From positions 2,944 through 66,943 of the forward strand of contig DGTM01000041.1 of assembly GCA_002394305.1 (NCBI GenBank): 64,000 nt of DNA, given 5' to 3'. Positions within the stretch are counted from its first letter, which is position 1, and each line of letters begins with the position of its first letter. The position numbers and the translations under genes are program-made. Of the stretch, positions 42,102-49,425 are shown piece after piece. The DNA is from Prevotellaceae bacterium UBA4336 (GTDB taxonomy: Bacteria; Bacteroidota; Bacteroidia; Bacteroidales; Bacteroidaceae). The notes under the pieces were generated by a model, which worked only from the letters and a program-made list of their open reading frames with translations, did no database searches and had not been told where the DNA came from.

Positions 42102-45100
42102 TTACTTCTTCTCTTCTGCGCCCTCCACGATGCTCTTGCCGCGGGTGAGGTAGGCTGTGGGAGCTGCCACGAAGATGGACGACAGCGTACCGAATACGAC
42201 ACCCAGAATCATGGCAAAGGCGAACGAGCGGATGCTGGCACCGCCCAGGCAGAAGATGACTGCCAGTACGATGAACGTAGATACAGAGGTGTTGATGGTA
42301 CGGTTCAAAGTGCTGTTCAGCGACTCGTTGAAGAGCTCCTGCTTGTCGCGCTTCGGGTGCAGGTGGAGGAACTCGCGGATGCGGTCGAAGACTACCACCT
42401 TATCGTTGATAGAATAACCGATAGCGGTCAGCACGGCACCGATGAACGTCTGGTCGACCTCGAGCGAGAAGGGCATCCAGCCCCAGCACATGCTGTACAT
42501 GCCCAGGATGAGGATGATGTCGACAAACAGGGCTGTGATGGCACCGATGGAGAACGACAGGTTGCGGAAACGGATGAAGATGTAGACGAAGATGGCGATG
42601 AAGGCCAGGATGACACTCCAGATGGCTCCGTAGGTGATGTCCTCGGCCACGGACGGACCTACCTTCTGGCTGCTGATGATAGAGCCGCCGGCACGCTCGT
42701 CGCGGTTGATGAAGTTCTCCAGCGTCAGGTCGCTTGCCAGCAGACCGCCGCCCTTCAGGGTCTCGAAGAGTTTGCTTTCGATCTCGCTGTCCACCTCGAT
42801 GCCCTCCTCCTCAATGCGATAGTTGGTGGAGATACGGATGGTCTTGCCCTCCGTGCCGAGTGCGATGGCGCTGGTGTTGCTTTCGGGGAAAGCCTCGGCA
42901 AGCAGACCGCGCACCGTCTCAGGCTGAACCTCGTTCTCGAACAGCACGACGAAGTTGCGGCCGCCCGTGAAGTCGATGCTCTTGCTGAAGCCGCGTGTCA
43001 GCATGAAGCAGATGCTGATGATTGCCAAGGCGCCGAAGATGGTGAAGCTCTTCTTGTAGGCGCTCATGAACTTGTATGTGGGGTTCTGGAACGAAATCTT
43101 GTCGCCGATGTTTGTGCGGAACGTCAGGCCGAGCCACTTGTCCTTCTCCATCACCTGCGAGTAGACGACGCGTGTCAGGAACACAGCGGTGAAGAAGCTG
43201 ACGCAGATACCGATGAGCAGCGTGGTGGCGAAGCCGCGGATGGGTCCCGTGCCGAAGTAGTAGAGGATGATAGCCGTGATGACGGACGTCAGGTTCGAGT
43301 CGAAGATGGCGCTGAAGGCGTTGCTGTAACCGGCGGCCAGTGCCTCGCGCACCTTCTTGCCGGCCTTCATCTCCTCCTTCGTTCGCTCGTAGATGAGCAC
43401 ATTGGCATCGACGGCCATACCCAGCGACAGCACCATACCGGCAATGCCGCTCATGGTCAGGGCTGCCTGGAAGCTGGTCAGAATGCCGATGGTGAAGAAG
43501 AGGTTCAGGATAAGAGCGCCGTTGGCAACCATACCGGGAATGAAGCCGTACATCGTGATCATGTAGACCATGAGGATAACAAAGGCGATGACACAGCTCC
43601 AGATGCCTTGGCGGATGGACTCGGCACCCAGAGAGGGACCGACAATCTCCTCGCTCACGATCTTGGCCGGAGCAGGCATCTTGCCGGACTTCAGCACGTT
43701 GGCAAGGTCGCGAGTGTCCTCGGCAGTGAAGTTACCCGTAATCTCGGAGTTGCCGCCCGTGATTTCGCTCTGCACAGTGGGTGCGCTGTAGACGTTGTCG
43801 TCGAGCACGATAGCGACGCTACGCTTCAGGTTGGCCTTGGTGAGGGCTGCCCAGCGGCGGGCACCGTCGACGTTCATCTTCATGCTGACGCAGGGACGGC
43901 CCGACTGATCGTACGTGTCGCTGGCATCGGTCACAACGTCGCCCTCCAGGGGAGCACGGCCGTTGCGCTCGGTAACCTTGATGGCATAGAGCTCGTAGAC
44001 ATTGGCGCGGGCACCTTCGCCCATGCCCTTCACGCCCCACTTGAGGCGGAGGTCAGAGGGAAGGACCTCCTTGGCTTCGGGAGAAGCCAGGAGCTCGTCG
44101 ATGGCAGCCATGTCGCGCTTGTTGGCAAAGCCTACCACGCAGCCATAGGCTTCCCGGGCGGGCTCCAGGCGGCTGAGCAGGGGATTGCGCTTGCGTGCCT
44201 TCTCGATGTCGGCAGCAGACATGTTCTGTGTGGGCTCGCCCTCCTTCTCGGCTACGGCAGAAGCCAGGTCGGCTGCCACCTTGGCGGTGTCGGCAGGTGC
44301 TTCAACCTTCAGCTCGTCGGTGTGTGCAACGACAGCTGCTGTGTCGGCAGGAGCCTCATCTTCGATGGTGCTCAGCGCTGCGGCAAGCTTGGTGTCGAGC
44401 GAGATGAGGAAGGGAACGATTTCCTGTGTGTTATAGGTCTCCCAGAACTCCAGGTTGGCGCTGCCCTGCAAGAGCTTACGCACACGCTCGGGCTCCTTCA
44501 CACCAGGCATCTCCACCATGATGCGACCCTCCTGGCCTTCGAGGGCCTGGATGTTGGGCTGTACCACGCCGAAGCGGTCGATACGGGTGCGGAGCACGTT
44601 GTAGGAGTTGTCGATGGCACTCTTCACCTCGGCGCGGAGCACGCTCTCCACCTCCTTGTCGGTGCTCTTCGTGGTCACCTTGTCGCGGAGCTGCTGTGTG
44701 GCAAAGAGCTCGGCAAGAGCCTTGTTGGGCTCCAGCTCCTTGTAGTTCTTAATAAATAAGGTAATAAAGTCACTCTGGCTGCCCTGGGCGGCGGCTGTTG
44801 CCTGCTCCACGGCCTTGCGGAAGTTTTCGTCGGTCTCCTCCTTGTGGTCGGCCAGTGCCTTGATGACGTCGGGGACACTAACCTCGAGGATGACATTCAT
44901 ACCGCCCTTGAGGTCGAGACCCAGGCCGATGCCCATCTCGCGGCACTCCTTCAGAGTCCACACATTGCAGTACACCTTGTTGTTGAGCAGGGAGTCCAGA
45001 TAACGGTCGGATGCTTCCTGACCCTCGGTCTGTGCGATAGCCTCAGCCTTGCTCTCGAAGTGACTCGTCACAACGGAGAAACTCAAGTAAAAGATGCACA

Positions 45101-45149
45101 CCAGCGTCAGCAGGAGCGCGAAAACCTTTACAAATCCTTTGTTTTGCAT
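42102..45149 (-). CDS. secDF: SecDF fused protein-export subunit
   Basis: SecD and SecF use the proton gradient to help Sec-dependent export. Here they are one 1015-residue chain, as is usual in Bacteroidetes. The SecD half has the first membrane helix, the signature GIGLGLDLKGGMNVILE near residue 75, a long periplasmic domain (which includes an insert rich in Ala, Asp and Thr near 265-300), and the motif GMAVDANVLIYERTKEE near 575. The SecF half starts near 690 (SIDFTGGRNFVVLFE) and has SINDKVVVFDRIRE near 925. It ends in an EEKK tail. A hairpin terminator lies downstream. Confidence 0.97.
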   Translation of the reverse strand: MQNKGFVKVFALLLTLVCIFYLSFSVVTSHFESKAEAIAQTEGQEASDRYLDSLLNNKVYCNVWTLKECREMGIGLGLDLKGGMNVILEVSVPDVIKALADHKEETDENFRKAVEQATAAAQGSQSDFITLFIKNYKELEPNKALAELFATQQLRDKVTTKSTDKEVESVLRAEVKSAIDNSYNVLRTRIDRFGVVQPNIQALEGQEGRIMVEMPGVKEPERVRKLLQGSANLEFWETYNTQEIVPFLISLDTKLAAALSTIEDEAPADTAAVVAHTDELKVEAPADTAKVAADLASAVAEKEGEPTQNMSAADIEKARKRNPLLSRLEPAREAYGCVVGFANKRDMAAIDELLASPEAKEVLPSDLRLKWGVKGMGEGARANVYELYAIKVTERNGRAPLEGDVVTDASDTYDQSGRPCVSMKMNVDGARRWAALTKANLKRSVAIVLDDNVYSAPTVQSEITGGNSEITGNFTAEDTRDLANVLKSGKMPAPAKIVSEEIVGPSLGAESIRQGIWSCVIAFVILMVYMITMYGFIPGMVANGALILNLFFTIGILTSFQAALTMSGIAGMVLSLGMAVDANVLIYERTKEEMKAGKKVREALAAGYSNAFSAIFDSNLTSVITAIILYYFGTGPIRGFATTLLIGICVSFFTAVFLTRVVYSQVMEKDKWLGLTFRTNIGDKISFQNPTYKFMSAYKKSFTIFGALAIISICFMLTRGFSKSIDFTGGRNFVVLFENEVQPETVRGLLAEAFPESNTSAIALGTEGKTIRISTNYRIEEEGIEVDSEIESKLFETLKGGGLLASDLTLENFINRDERAGGSIISSQKVGPSVAEDITYGAIWSVILAFIAIFVYIFIRFRNLSFSIGAITALFVDIILILGMYSMCWGWMPFSLEVDQTFIGAVLTAIGYSINDKVVVFDRIREFLHLHPKRDKQELFNESLNSTLNRTINTSVSTFIVLAVIFCLGGASIRSFAFAMILGVVFGTLSSIFVAAPTAYLTRGKSIVEGAEEKK

Positions 45150-45208
45150 TGTTAGTAATTTTATTTAATGTTTTGTTTGTTTTTGTTCTGTTTGGGCATT
45201 ATAGCGTG

Positions 45209-45216
45209 CAAAGATA
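45209..45216 (-). promoter_or_regulatory. -7 box of secDF
   Basis: The minus strand reads TATCTTTG, 60 bp upstream of the ATG. The -33 region is not consensus. Confidence 0.5.
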
Positions 45217-45272
45217 CGCTTTTTTCCTGAAAGAAAAGAGTTTTTGTCACTTTTTTACGCATAAAAGGAGTT

Positions 45273-46331
45273 TTATTGCACTTTTTTCCGCAAACGGACG
45301 ATAAGCGGATAGTGGTCGGAGAGCGAAATGGTGCGGTCGGTGCGGAACGACGTGCAGGTCCAATGAGGGGAGTGGAAAAGGTGGTCGATGCGCACCGGGA
45401 AGGAGCGGCGGGTGTAGGAAAACCCGGGGCCGACGCCTGCCTCACGATAGGCCGACAAGAGGTAACGGTCGAACTGCTGGTAGACGTAGGAGACCGGCGT
45501 CTCGTTGAAGTCGCCGCAGGCAATGACGGGGTAGCCGACATAGCGGCCGATGAAGGCGCAGACACTGTCGGCCTGCACTCCGCGGTAGCCTGCGGCTTCG
45601 CTCAGCTTGCCCATGAGCATGCGCGAACTGCTCTTGATGGTCTGGCGGTGAGGGTCGGTGATGGTGTGGGCATACTCGCTCTTCTCCTCCTCGCTCAGGT
45701 GGTTGCTCTCCAAGTGATTGTTGACGACGAGCAGGCTGTCGCCGTCGAGTTCAATCAGGCAGGCCAGGCTGCCGTTGGTACGGGTGGGGAAGCTGATGCG
45801 GATGGTATCGCTCAGGAAGGGATGGCGCGAAAGGATGGCTTCGCTGCCGGCCTGCAAGGTGTGGTAGGACATGGAGTCGACCCACTTCCGGTGATTCTCG
45901 ATGAAATGTCCGGGGAGCTCTTGCAGGCAGACGATGTCGGCATCGGCGGTGCCGAGGAAGCTGAGCAGCTCGGCACGTTCTTCCTTGTCCGCCATGCCGC
46001 CTACGTTGTAGGAGATGACGGTCAGGGCGCTGTCCGCAGCATCGACGTCGGCGGGGAGACGCAGGGGACAGTAGTCGAGGATGTAGCCGCCAACGACAAG
46101 GAGCCCGACGGCGGGCACCAAGGCAAGCCGGGCGTAGAACAGGAGCCAGAAGAGCAGGAAGAGCACCTCGACGGCAAGGAAGATGGGGAAGGCCAGCGTC
46201 AGGAGCGAGAGGCGCGGGATGACGTCGGGCGAGACAAAGGTGAGCGCCACGCACAGCCACAGCAGCAGCGTGGTGCAGATGTTGGCGCCGAGCAGGAGAC
46301 TGACGGAAAAACGCTTCAGAAAGTTCTGCAT
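45273..46331 (-). CDS. membrane-anchored endonuclease/exonuclease/phosphatase (EEP) family protein
   Basis: The 352-residue protein has three hydrophobic segments in the first 95 residues and then an EEP domain facing outward. Catalytic segments are visible: TVISYNVGG near 107, CLQELPG near 138, NNHLESNHL near 205, ACGDFNETP near 270, IDHLF near 320 and LSDHYPLIVRL near 340. The family cleaves phosphodiesters (nucleic acid, phosphoinositide or sphingomyelin), and the substrate here is unknown. It follows the rhomboid gene in the same direction, probably in one operon. The whole spacer is a 9-bp repeat array that touches the start codon. Confidence 0.88.
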   Translation of the reverse strand: MQNFLKRFSVSLLLGANICTTLLLWLCVALTFVSPDVIPRLSLLTLAFPIFLAVEVLFLLFWLLFYARLALVPAVGLLVVGGYILDYCPLRLPADVDAADSALTVISYNVGGMADKEERAELLSFLGTADADIVCLQELPGHFIENHRKWVDSMSYHTLQAGSEAILSRHPFLSDTIRISFPTRTNGSLACLIELDGDSLLVVNNHLESNHLSEEEKSEYAHTITDPHRQTIKSSSRMLMGKLSEAAGYRGVQADSVCAFIGRYVGYPVIACGDFNETPVSYVYQQFDRYLLSAYREAGVGPGFSYTRRSFPVRIDHLFHSPHWTCTSFRTDRTISLSDHYPLIVRLRKKVQ

Positions 46332-46432
46332 TGGTCTTATCGGTCTTATGGGTCTTATGGGTCTTATAGGTCCTATAAGTCCTATAGGTCCTATAAGTCC
46401 TATGGGTCCTATAGGTCTTATGAGTCCTATAG
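46332..46432. repeat. 9-bp repeat array 3 between rhomboid and EEP genes
   Basis: On the minus strand, units such as CCTATAAGA, CCCATAAGA and CCGATAAGA follow with a 9-bp period and run directly into the ATG of the EEP gene. About eleven units are present. Sense orientation is the same as in arrays 1 and 2. Confidence 0.9.
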
Positions 46433-46434
46433 TT

Positions 46435-47385
46435 TCACTTTTTACTTATGTCGAACAGCCGGCGCTTCTCCTCGTCGGTGAGCCCGCTGTAGCCGCTCTT
46501 CTTTATCTTGTCCAGGATGCGGTTGAGCTCTTCCTCCTCCTGTTTCTTCTGCTGGCGGTAGGCTGTCTCGCGGTTGTACTGCCCGCCGTAGGTGACGTCG
46601 ATGTGCGGCTGCTTGCGTTTCCACAGGGCCGACAGCCTGCTGCCCAGCGAGGAGAACCAGCGTCGGAAGCCGTCCCACGAGTTGTCGTCCCGCCCATAGC
46701 TTCTGTAGCCGCCGCGACTGCCCTTGCCGCCTCCGCCGCGCCAGTAGAGGAGCAGCAGGAAGCCCACGAGCATGCCGCCCAGGTGGGCCATGTGTGCCAC
46801 GCCGTCGCCCTTCTGCGAGAGGGCCGAGAGGAGCTCGATGACAGCATAGCCCATGACGAAGTACTTGGCCTTGATGGGCACGGGCAGGGGGAAGATGAAG
46901 ATACGCTCCTCGGGGAACGTCATACCGAAGGAGAGCAGGATGCCATAGACGGCACCCGAGGCTCCGACGGTGTTCCAGCGGTTCAGGTAGTCGGCCATGG
47001 GGACGAGCGCCCCGCCGAGCGACACCTGGTCGTAGCTGCCGAAGCCGTAGTACCAGAACTCCACGAGCTGCACCAGCTCCTGCATGAGGCCGGCGCCCAG
47101 GCCGCACGTCAGGTAGTAGAAGAGGAAGCGCCCCTGCCCCATCGTCTGCTCCATGATGCGGCCGAACATCCACACGGCAAACATATTGAAGAAAAGGTGC
47201 TGCCAGCCGGCGTGCATGAACATGTAGGTGAAGAACTGCCAGGGACGGAAATGGCCGGCCAGCACGAAATGCAGGCCGAACAGCTCCTCGAGGTCTATGC
47301 CGTGCGTGCTGAATGCCAAGGTGGCAAGAAAGCATAGCACGTTAATGATGAGCAGGTTTTTCGTTATAGGAGGCATGTTATTCAT
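46435..47385 (-). CDS. rhomboid family intramembrane serine protease
   Basis: The 316-residue protein has six membrane segments in residues 1-220. HAGWQHLFFNMFAVW gives the conserved His/Asn of helix 2, GASGAVYGILL the catalytic serine, and HMAHLGGMLVGF the catalytic histidine. The cytosolic tail is first Gly/Arg/Tyr-rich (GGGGKGSRGGYRSYGRDD) and then a charged helix, which is typical of Bacteroidetes homologues. I chose MNNMPPITKN; an ATG 27 codons earlier lies upstream of the promoter box at 47418-47425. Two rhomboids are often adjacent in related genomes; only one is here. Confidence 0.92.
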   Translation of the reverse strand: MNNMPPITKNLLIINVLCFLATLAFSTHGIDLEELFGLHFVLAGHFRPWQFFTYMFMHAGWQHLFFNMFAVWMFGRIMEQTMGQGRFLFYYLTCGLGAGLMQELVQLVEFWYYGFGSYDQVSLGGALVPMADYLNRWNTVGASGAVYGILLSFGMTFPEERIFIFPLPVPIKAKYFVMGYAVIELLSALSQKGDGVAHMAHLGGMLVGFLLLLYWRGGGGKGSRGGYRSYGRDDNSWDGFRRWFSSLGSRLSALWKRKQPHIDVTYGGQYNRETAYRQQKKQEEEELNRILDKIKKSGYSGLTDEEKRRLFDISKK

Positions 47386-47417
47386 ATCGATAGGTCTGTA
47401 TTTTCTTTTTTCGCATG

Positions 47418-47425
47418 CAAAGGTA
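47418..47425 (-). promoter_or_regulatory. -7 box of the rhomboid-EEP operon
   Basis: The minus strand reads TACCTTTG, 32 bp upstream of the chosen rhomboid ATG. No clear -33 box is seen. Confidence 0.6.
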
Positions 47426-47507
47426 CAAAAAATAGACGGAGAAGAAGGCGAAAAAGCACCAAACAAATTAAAATTTCACAATTTATAGCATTTTTTTGTG
47501 TAATTGC

Positions 47508-47538
47508 TTTGCTGTTAGTGCAACTTTCTCTATATTTG
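47508..47538 (+). promoter_or_regulatory. HU promoter, TTTG-N19-TATATTTG
   Basis: TTTG at 47508-47511 and TATATTTG at 47531-47538 are 19 bp apart. The ATG follows after a 66-nt leader. Confidence 0.8.
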
Positions 47539-47604
47539 TAAAGCGAAACAAGACAAAGACCATAATAAACAACCAATTTACAAACAATAATTTAAGTATC
47601 AAGT

Positions 47605-47868
47605 ATGAACAAGACAGAATTAGTAGCCAAGATCGCCGAGGGCGCAGGCTTGAGCAAAGTAGACGCAAAGAAGGCTTTGGAGGCAACTCTGGATGCCATC
47701 ACCGCAGCAGTTAAGGCAGACGACAAGGTAGCCCTGGTTGGCTTCGGCACATTCGCCGTAGCAGAGCGCGGCGCCCGCAAGGGTGTCAACCCCGCAACAG
47801 GTAAGACTATCACTATCCCCGCCAAGAAGGTAGTTAAGTTCAAGGCTGGCGCAGAACTCGCATTCTAA
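47605..47868 (+). CDS. HU family nucleoid protein
   Basis: HU bends and packages DNA. The 87-residue product begins MNKTELVAKIAEGAGLSKVD and has the arm region FGTFAVAERGARKGVNPATG with the Pro that intercalates DNA, then TITIPAKKVVKFKAG. The length and sequence are those of canonical HU. It is a single-gene unit with a strong promoter and a downstream hairpin at 47890-47917. Codon use is restricted (AAG, GCC, GTA), as expected for a highly expressed gene. Confidence 0.97.
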   Translation: MNKTELVAKIAEGAGLSKVDAKKALEATLDAITAAVKADDKVALVGFGTFAVAERGARKGVNPATGKTITIPAKKVVKFKAGAELAF

Positions 47869-47889
47869 TCGGCTAACTCATCCTCATAG

Positions 47890-47917
47890 GCACTTCCCCG
47901 TCGGAAGCGTCTTTTTG
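47890..47917 (+). terminator. HU terminator
   Basis: CACTTCC and GGAAGCG form a short stem around CCGTC, followed by TCTTTTTG. Confidence 0.65.
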
Positions 47918-47969
47918 TTGGCACACCTATTTTTTATCAGTGCCGAGGTAGAGCAAAAGCCTCTCCTGC

Positions 47970-48003
47970 GACCCCTCCCCAATATCGGGAGGGGTCTTTT
48001 TGT
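47970..48003 (+). terminator. strong hairpin terminator
   Basis: GACCCCTCCC (47970-47979) and GGGAGGGGTC (47987-47996) form a perfect 10-bp stem, followed by TTTTTG. It lies about 100 bp past the HU stop, with no gene in between; it may be a second HU terminator. Confidence 0.8.
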
Positions 48004-48205
48004 TTCCCAAGCGCACGCCCGCACGTGCGCACACCCGCACGAATATTATATAATATGTGCGGAGAGAAAACTCGTCTGCCACAGGGAAAAAACTTCAGGC
48101 CAAGGGTTAACAAACGGACACAAACGCTGTATATATAAGTAGAAGCGCTTCTCTGAAAACAATCACACATTATTTTATTTATTAACCCTCAAACAAAACA
48201 TCAAT

Positions 48206-48667
48206 ATGATTAACTACAGCATTGTCATCATGTCCGCACAGCCCGGAACCAAGAAGGAGAACATCACCGAAACCAAGGCCTACGGCGTAGCACAGTCCAG
48301 CGAAGTGCTCGACATCAACGCCTTCGCCAACCACATCACCAGCCACGGCAGCGTCTACCGCAAGGGGGACATCCTCGCCGTACTGACCAACGCCGTAGGC
48401 TGCCTGCGCGAGCTCCTCCTGGAGGGCAAGCGCGTCAAGCTCGGCGACCTGGGCGACTTCCAGGCACACCTCAAGACCGAAGGGGCCAAGACTGCCGACA
48501 CCTTCTCCGCAGCCAACATCAAGGAGGTGAACGTCTGCTGGACCCCCGGCAAGGACTTCCAGAACCTCCGTGACGAGGCATCCTTCCAGCTCGTGCCCAC
48601 CCGAGCCGCACAGAACACCGCCATCGAGGTCATCAAAAACCAGGACACCATCCAGGGACTAGAGTAA
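48206..48667 (+). CDS. HU-like DNA-binding protein (Bacteroidetes HU-HIG type)
   Basis: The 153-residue product starts MINYSIVIMSAQPGTKKENI and carries a diverged HU fold in residues 20-120 (AFANHITSHGSVYRKGDILA and GKRVKLGDLGDFQAHLKTEG), without the DNA-intercalating arm of true HU. A C-terminal extension is rich in Ala and Gln. Proteins of this family occur in many copies in Bacteroidales, usually followed by a P5-like gene and a tiny 'smalltalk' gene, exactly as here. DNA binding is inferred from the fold. Confidence 0.88.
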   Translation: MINYSIVIMSAQPGTKKENITETKAYGVAQSSEVLDINAFANHITSHGSVYRKGDILAVLTNAVGCLRELLLEGKRVKLGDLGDFQAHLKTEGAKTADTFSAANIKEVNVCWTPGKDFQNLRDEASFQLVPTRAAQNTAIEVIKNQDTIQGLE

Positions 48668-48676
48668 GACACAGCA

Positions 48677-48736
48677 CAGCCCCTCTCCTCCCCTGACCCC
48701 TCCTCCCCCAAAGGGGAGGCGGGGAAGGGGCCGCGG
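48677..48736. repeat. GC-rich palindromic element after the HU-like gene
   Basis: CCCCTCTCCTCCCCTGACC leads into CCTCCCCCAAAGGGGAGG and GGGGAAGGGGCC. It is a complete copy of the family in the reverse orientation of the copy at 49392-49425. Confidence 0.85.
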
Positions 48737-48756
48737 AACAAAAACGCTAAACTCTT

Positions 48757-48787
48757 AACTATGAACTATGAATTATGAACTATGAAC
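48757..48787. repeat. AACTATGA repeats in the P5-like gene leader
   Basis: AACTATGAACTATGAATT and further ATGAACTATGAAC copies with an 8-9 bp period create several ATGs. Only the last, at 48782, opens a long frame. Confidence 0.75.
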
Positions 48788-49270
48788 TCTAACAACAACC
48801 CGCTGAATATCCGTCGCGTCAAAGGGCAGAAGTGGAAGGGGGAAGAGACCCCCGCTGACTCCCTCTGCAAGGGGAGTAGCAAACGCCCGACGAAGTCAAC
48901 TCCAGGCGAGCAGCCCCTCAGCAGCAATGTGGCCTCCCCTTTGGGGGAGGTCGGGAGAGGGGCCTTCGTCCAATTCGAGAGCATGGAATGGGGCCTCCGC
49001 GCCGCCTTCTGCATCCTACGCACCTATGCCGTCGTGCATGGTGCGGTCTGCATCCGCCACATCATCCGCCGCTGGGCACCGCCCACGGAGAACGACACCG
49101 AACGTTACATCCGCAACGTCTGCCAGTGGACCGGCCTCGGCGACATGCAGCAGCTCACCGAACGCGACTGGCCGGCACTCGTCCGCGCAATGGCACGCCA
49201 AGAATGCGGAGTACGCCTGTCCGAAGAGATCGTCAACAAAGGATTTGAACTTTACAAACAGAACACATGA
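48782..49270 (+). CDS. P5-like 'structural protein' of the HU-like/smalltalk cassette, with a repeat insert
   Basis: The 162-residue product begins MNSNNNPLNIRRVKGQKWKG, and NPLNIR is the family's hallmark. After an insert it continues AFVQFESMEWGLRAAFCILR, then HIIRRWAPPTENDTERYI and VCQWTGL. Relatives are annotated 'structural protein P5' after phage PRD1 and resemble small cell-wall-acting enzymes; the activity is not proven. Residues 21-61 (EETPADSLCKGSS to VGRGA) have no counterpart in the family and correspond to a copy of the GC-rich palindromic element that preserves the frame. It overlaps the next small gene by four bases (ATGA). Confidence 0.8.
   Translation: MNSNNNPLNIRRVKGQKWKGEETPADSLCKGSSKRPTKSTPGEQPLSSNVASPLGEVGRGAFVQFESMEWGLRAAFCILRTYAVVHGAVCIRHIIRRWAPPTENDTERYIRNVCQWTGLGDMQQLTERDWPALVRAMARQECGVRLSEEIVNKGFELYKQNT
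48838..48965. repeat. GC-rich palindromic element inserted in the P5-like gene
   Basis: The block starts GGGGGAAGAGACCCCCGC, includes CTCTGCAAGGGGAG, and ends CCTCCCCTTTGGGGGAGG and TCGGGAGAGGGGCC. It is about 120 bp long, keeps the frame, and encodes SPLGEVGRGA at its end. Confidence 0.85.
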
Positions 49271-49368
49271 AGAAGAACCGATTTATCGAACTGCTCGTGA
49301 AGATGGCCGTCGCCGCCCTCACAGCCTTCCTCACCGCCCTGGGCACCACCTCGTGCATGGGCTACTGA
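49267..49368 (+). CDS. 'smalltalk' family micropeptide
   Basis: A 33-residue product, MKKNRFIELLVKMAVAALTA then FLTALGTTSCMGY, overlaps the P5-like stop as ATGA. It has a basic start, one hydrophobic helix and a Ser-Cys near the end. This matches the tiny Bacteroidetes family named 'smalltalk protein', always found in cassettes like this one. It may be a membrane peptide or very short lipoprotein; function is unknown. Confidence 0.8.
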   Translation: MKKNRFIELLVKMAVAALTAFLTALGTTSCMGY

Positions 49369-49369
49369 G

Positions 49370-49425
49370 GTCCTCCCCCAACAAAAAAAAGCCTCCCCTT
49401 TGGGGGAGGTTTGGAGAGGGGCTCT
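49370..49425. repeat. GC-rich palindromic element after the smalltalk gene
   Basis: TCCTCCCCCAACAAAAAAAAG precedes GCCTCCCCTTTGGGGGAGG and TTTGGAGAGGGGCT. This is the cleanest full copy of the family in the window. It may also serve as a bidirectional terminator between the convergent genes. Confidence 0.85.

Larger units (their letters stand above)
47869..48205. other. spacer between HU and the HU-like gene
   Basis: It holds two terminator hairpins and then an A/T-rich part (TATATAATATG near 48048, TATATATAAG near 48130) that probably contains the HU-like promoter, but no box fits the consensus well. No gene is seen. Confidence 0.5.

Noticed and set aside
42357..44759. 800-codon frame antisense to secDF
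   Set aside because: It mirrors secDF, which is a highly conserved gene. The antisense product has no recognisable motif.
48001..48142. 75-codon frame from 47915 to 48142
   Set aside because: It starts with TTG, runs through a strong terminator hairpin, and has no family features.
48206..49368. Prophage remnant (HU-like plus 'structural protein P5')
   Set aside because: No capsid, terminase, portal or integrase gene is present, and the three-gene cassette is a recurrent Bacteroidales unit in its own right.
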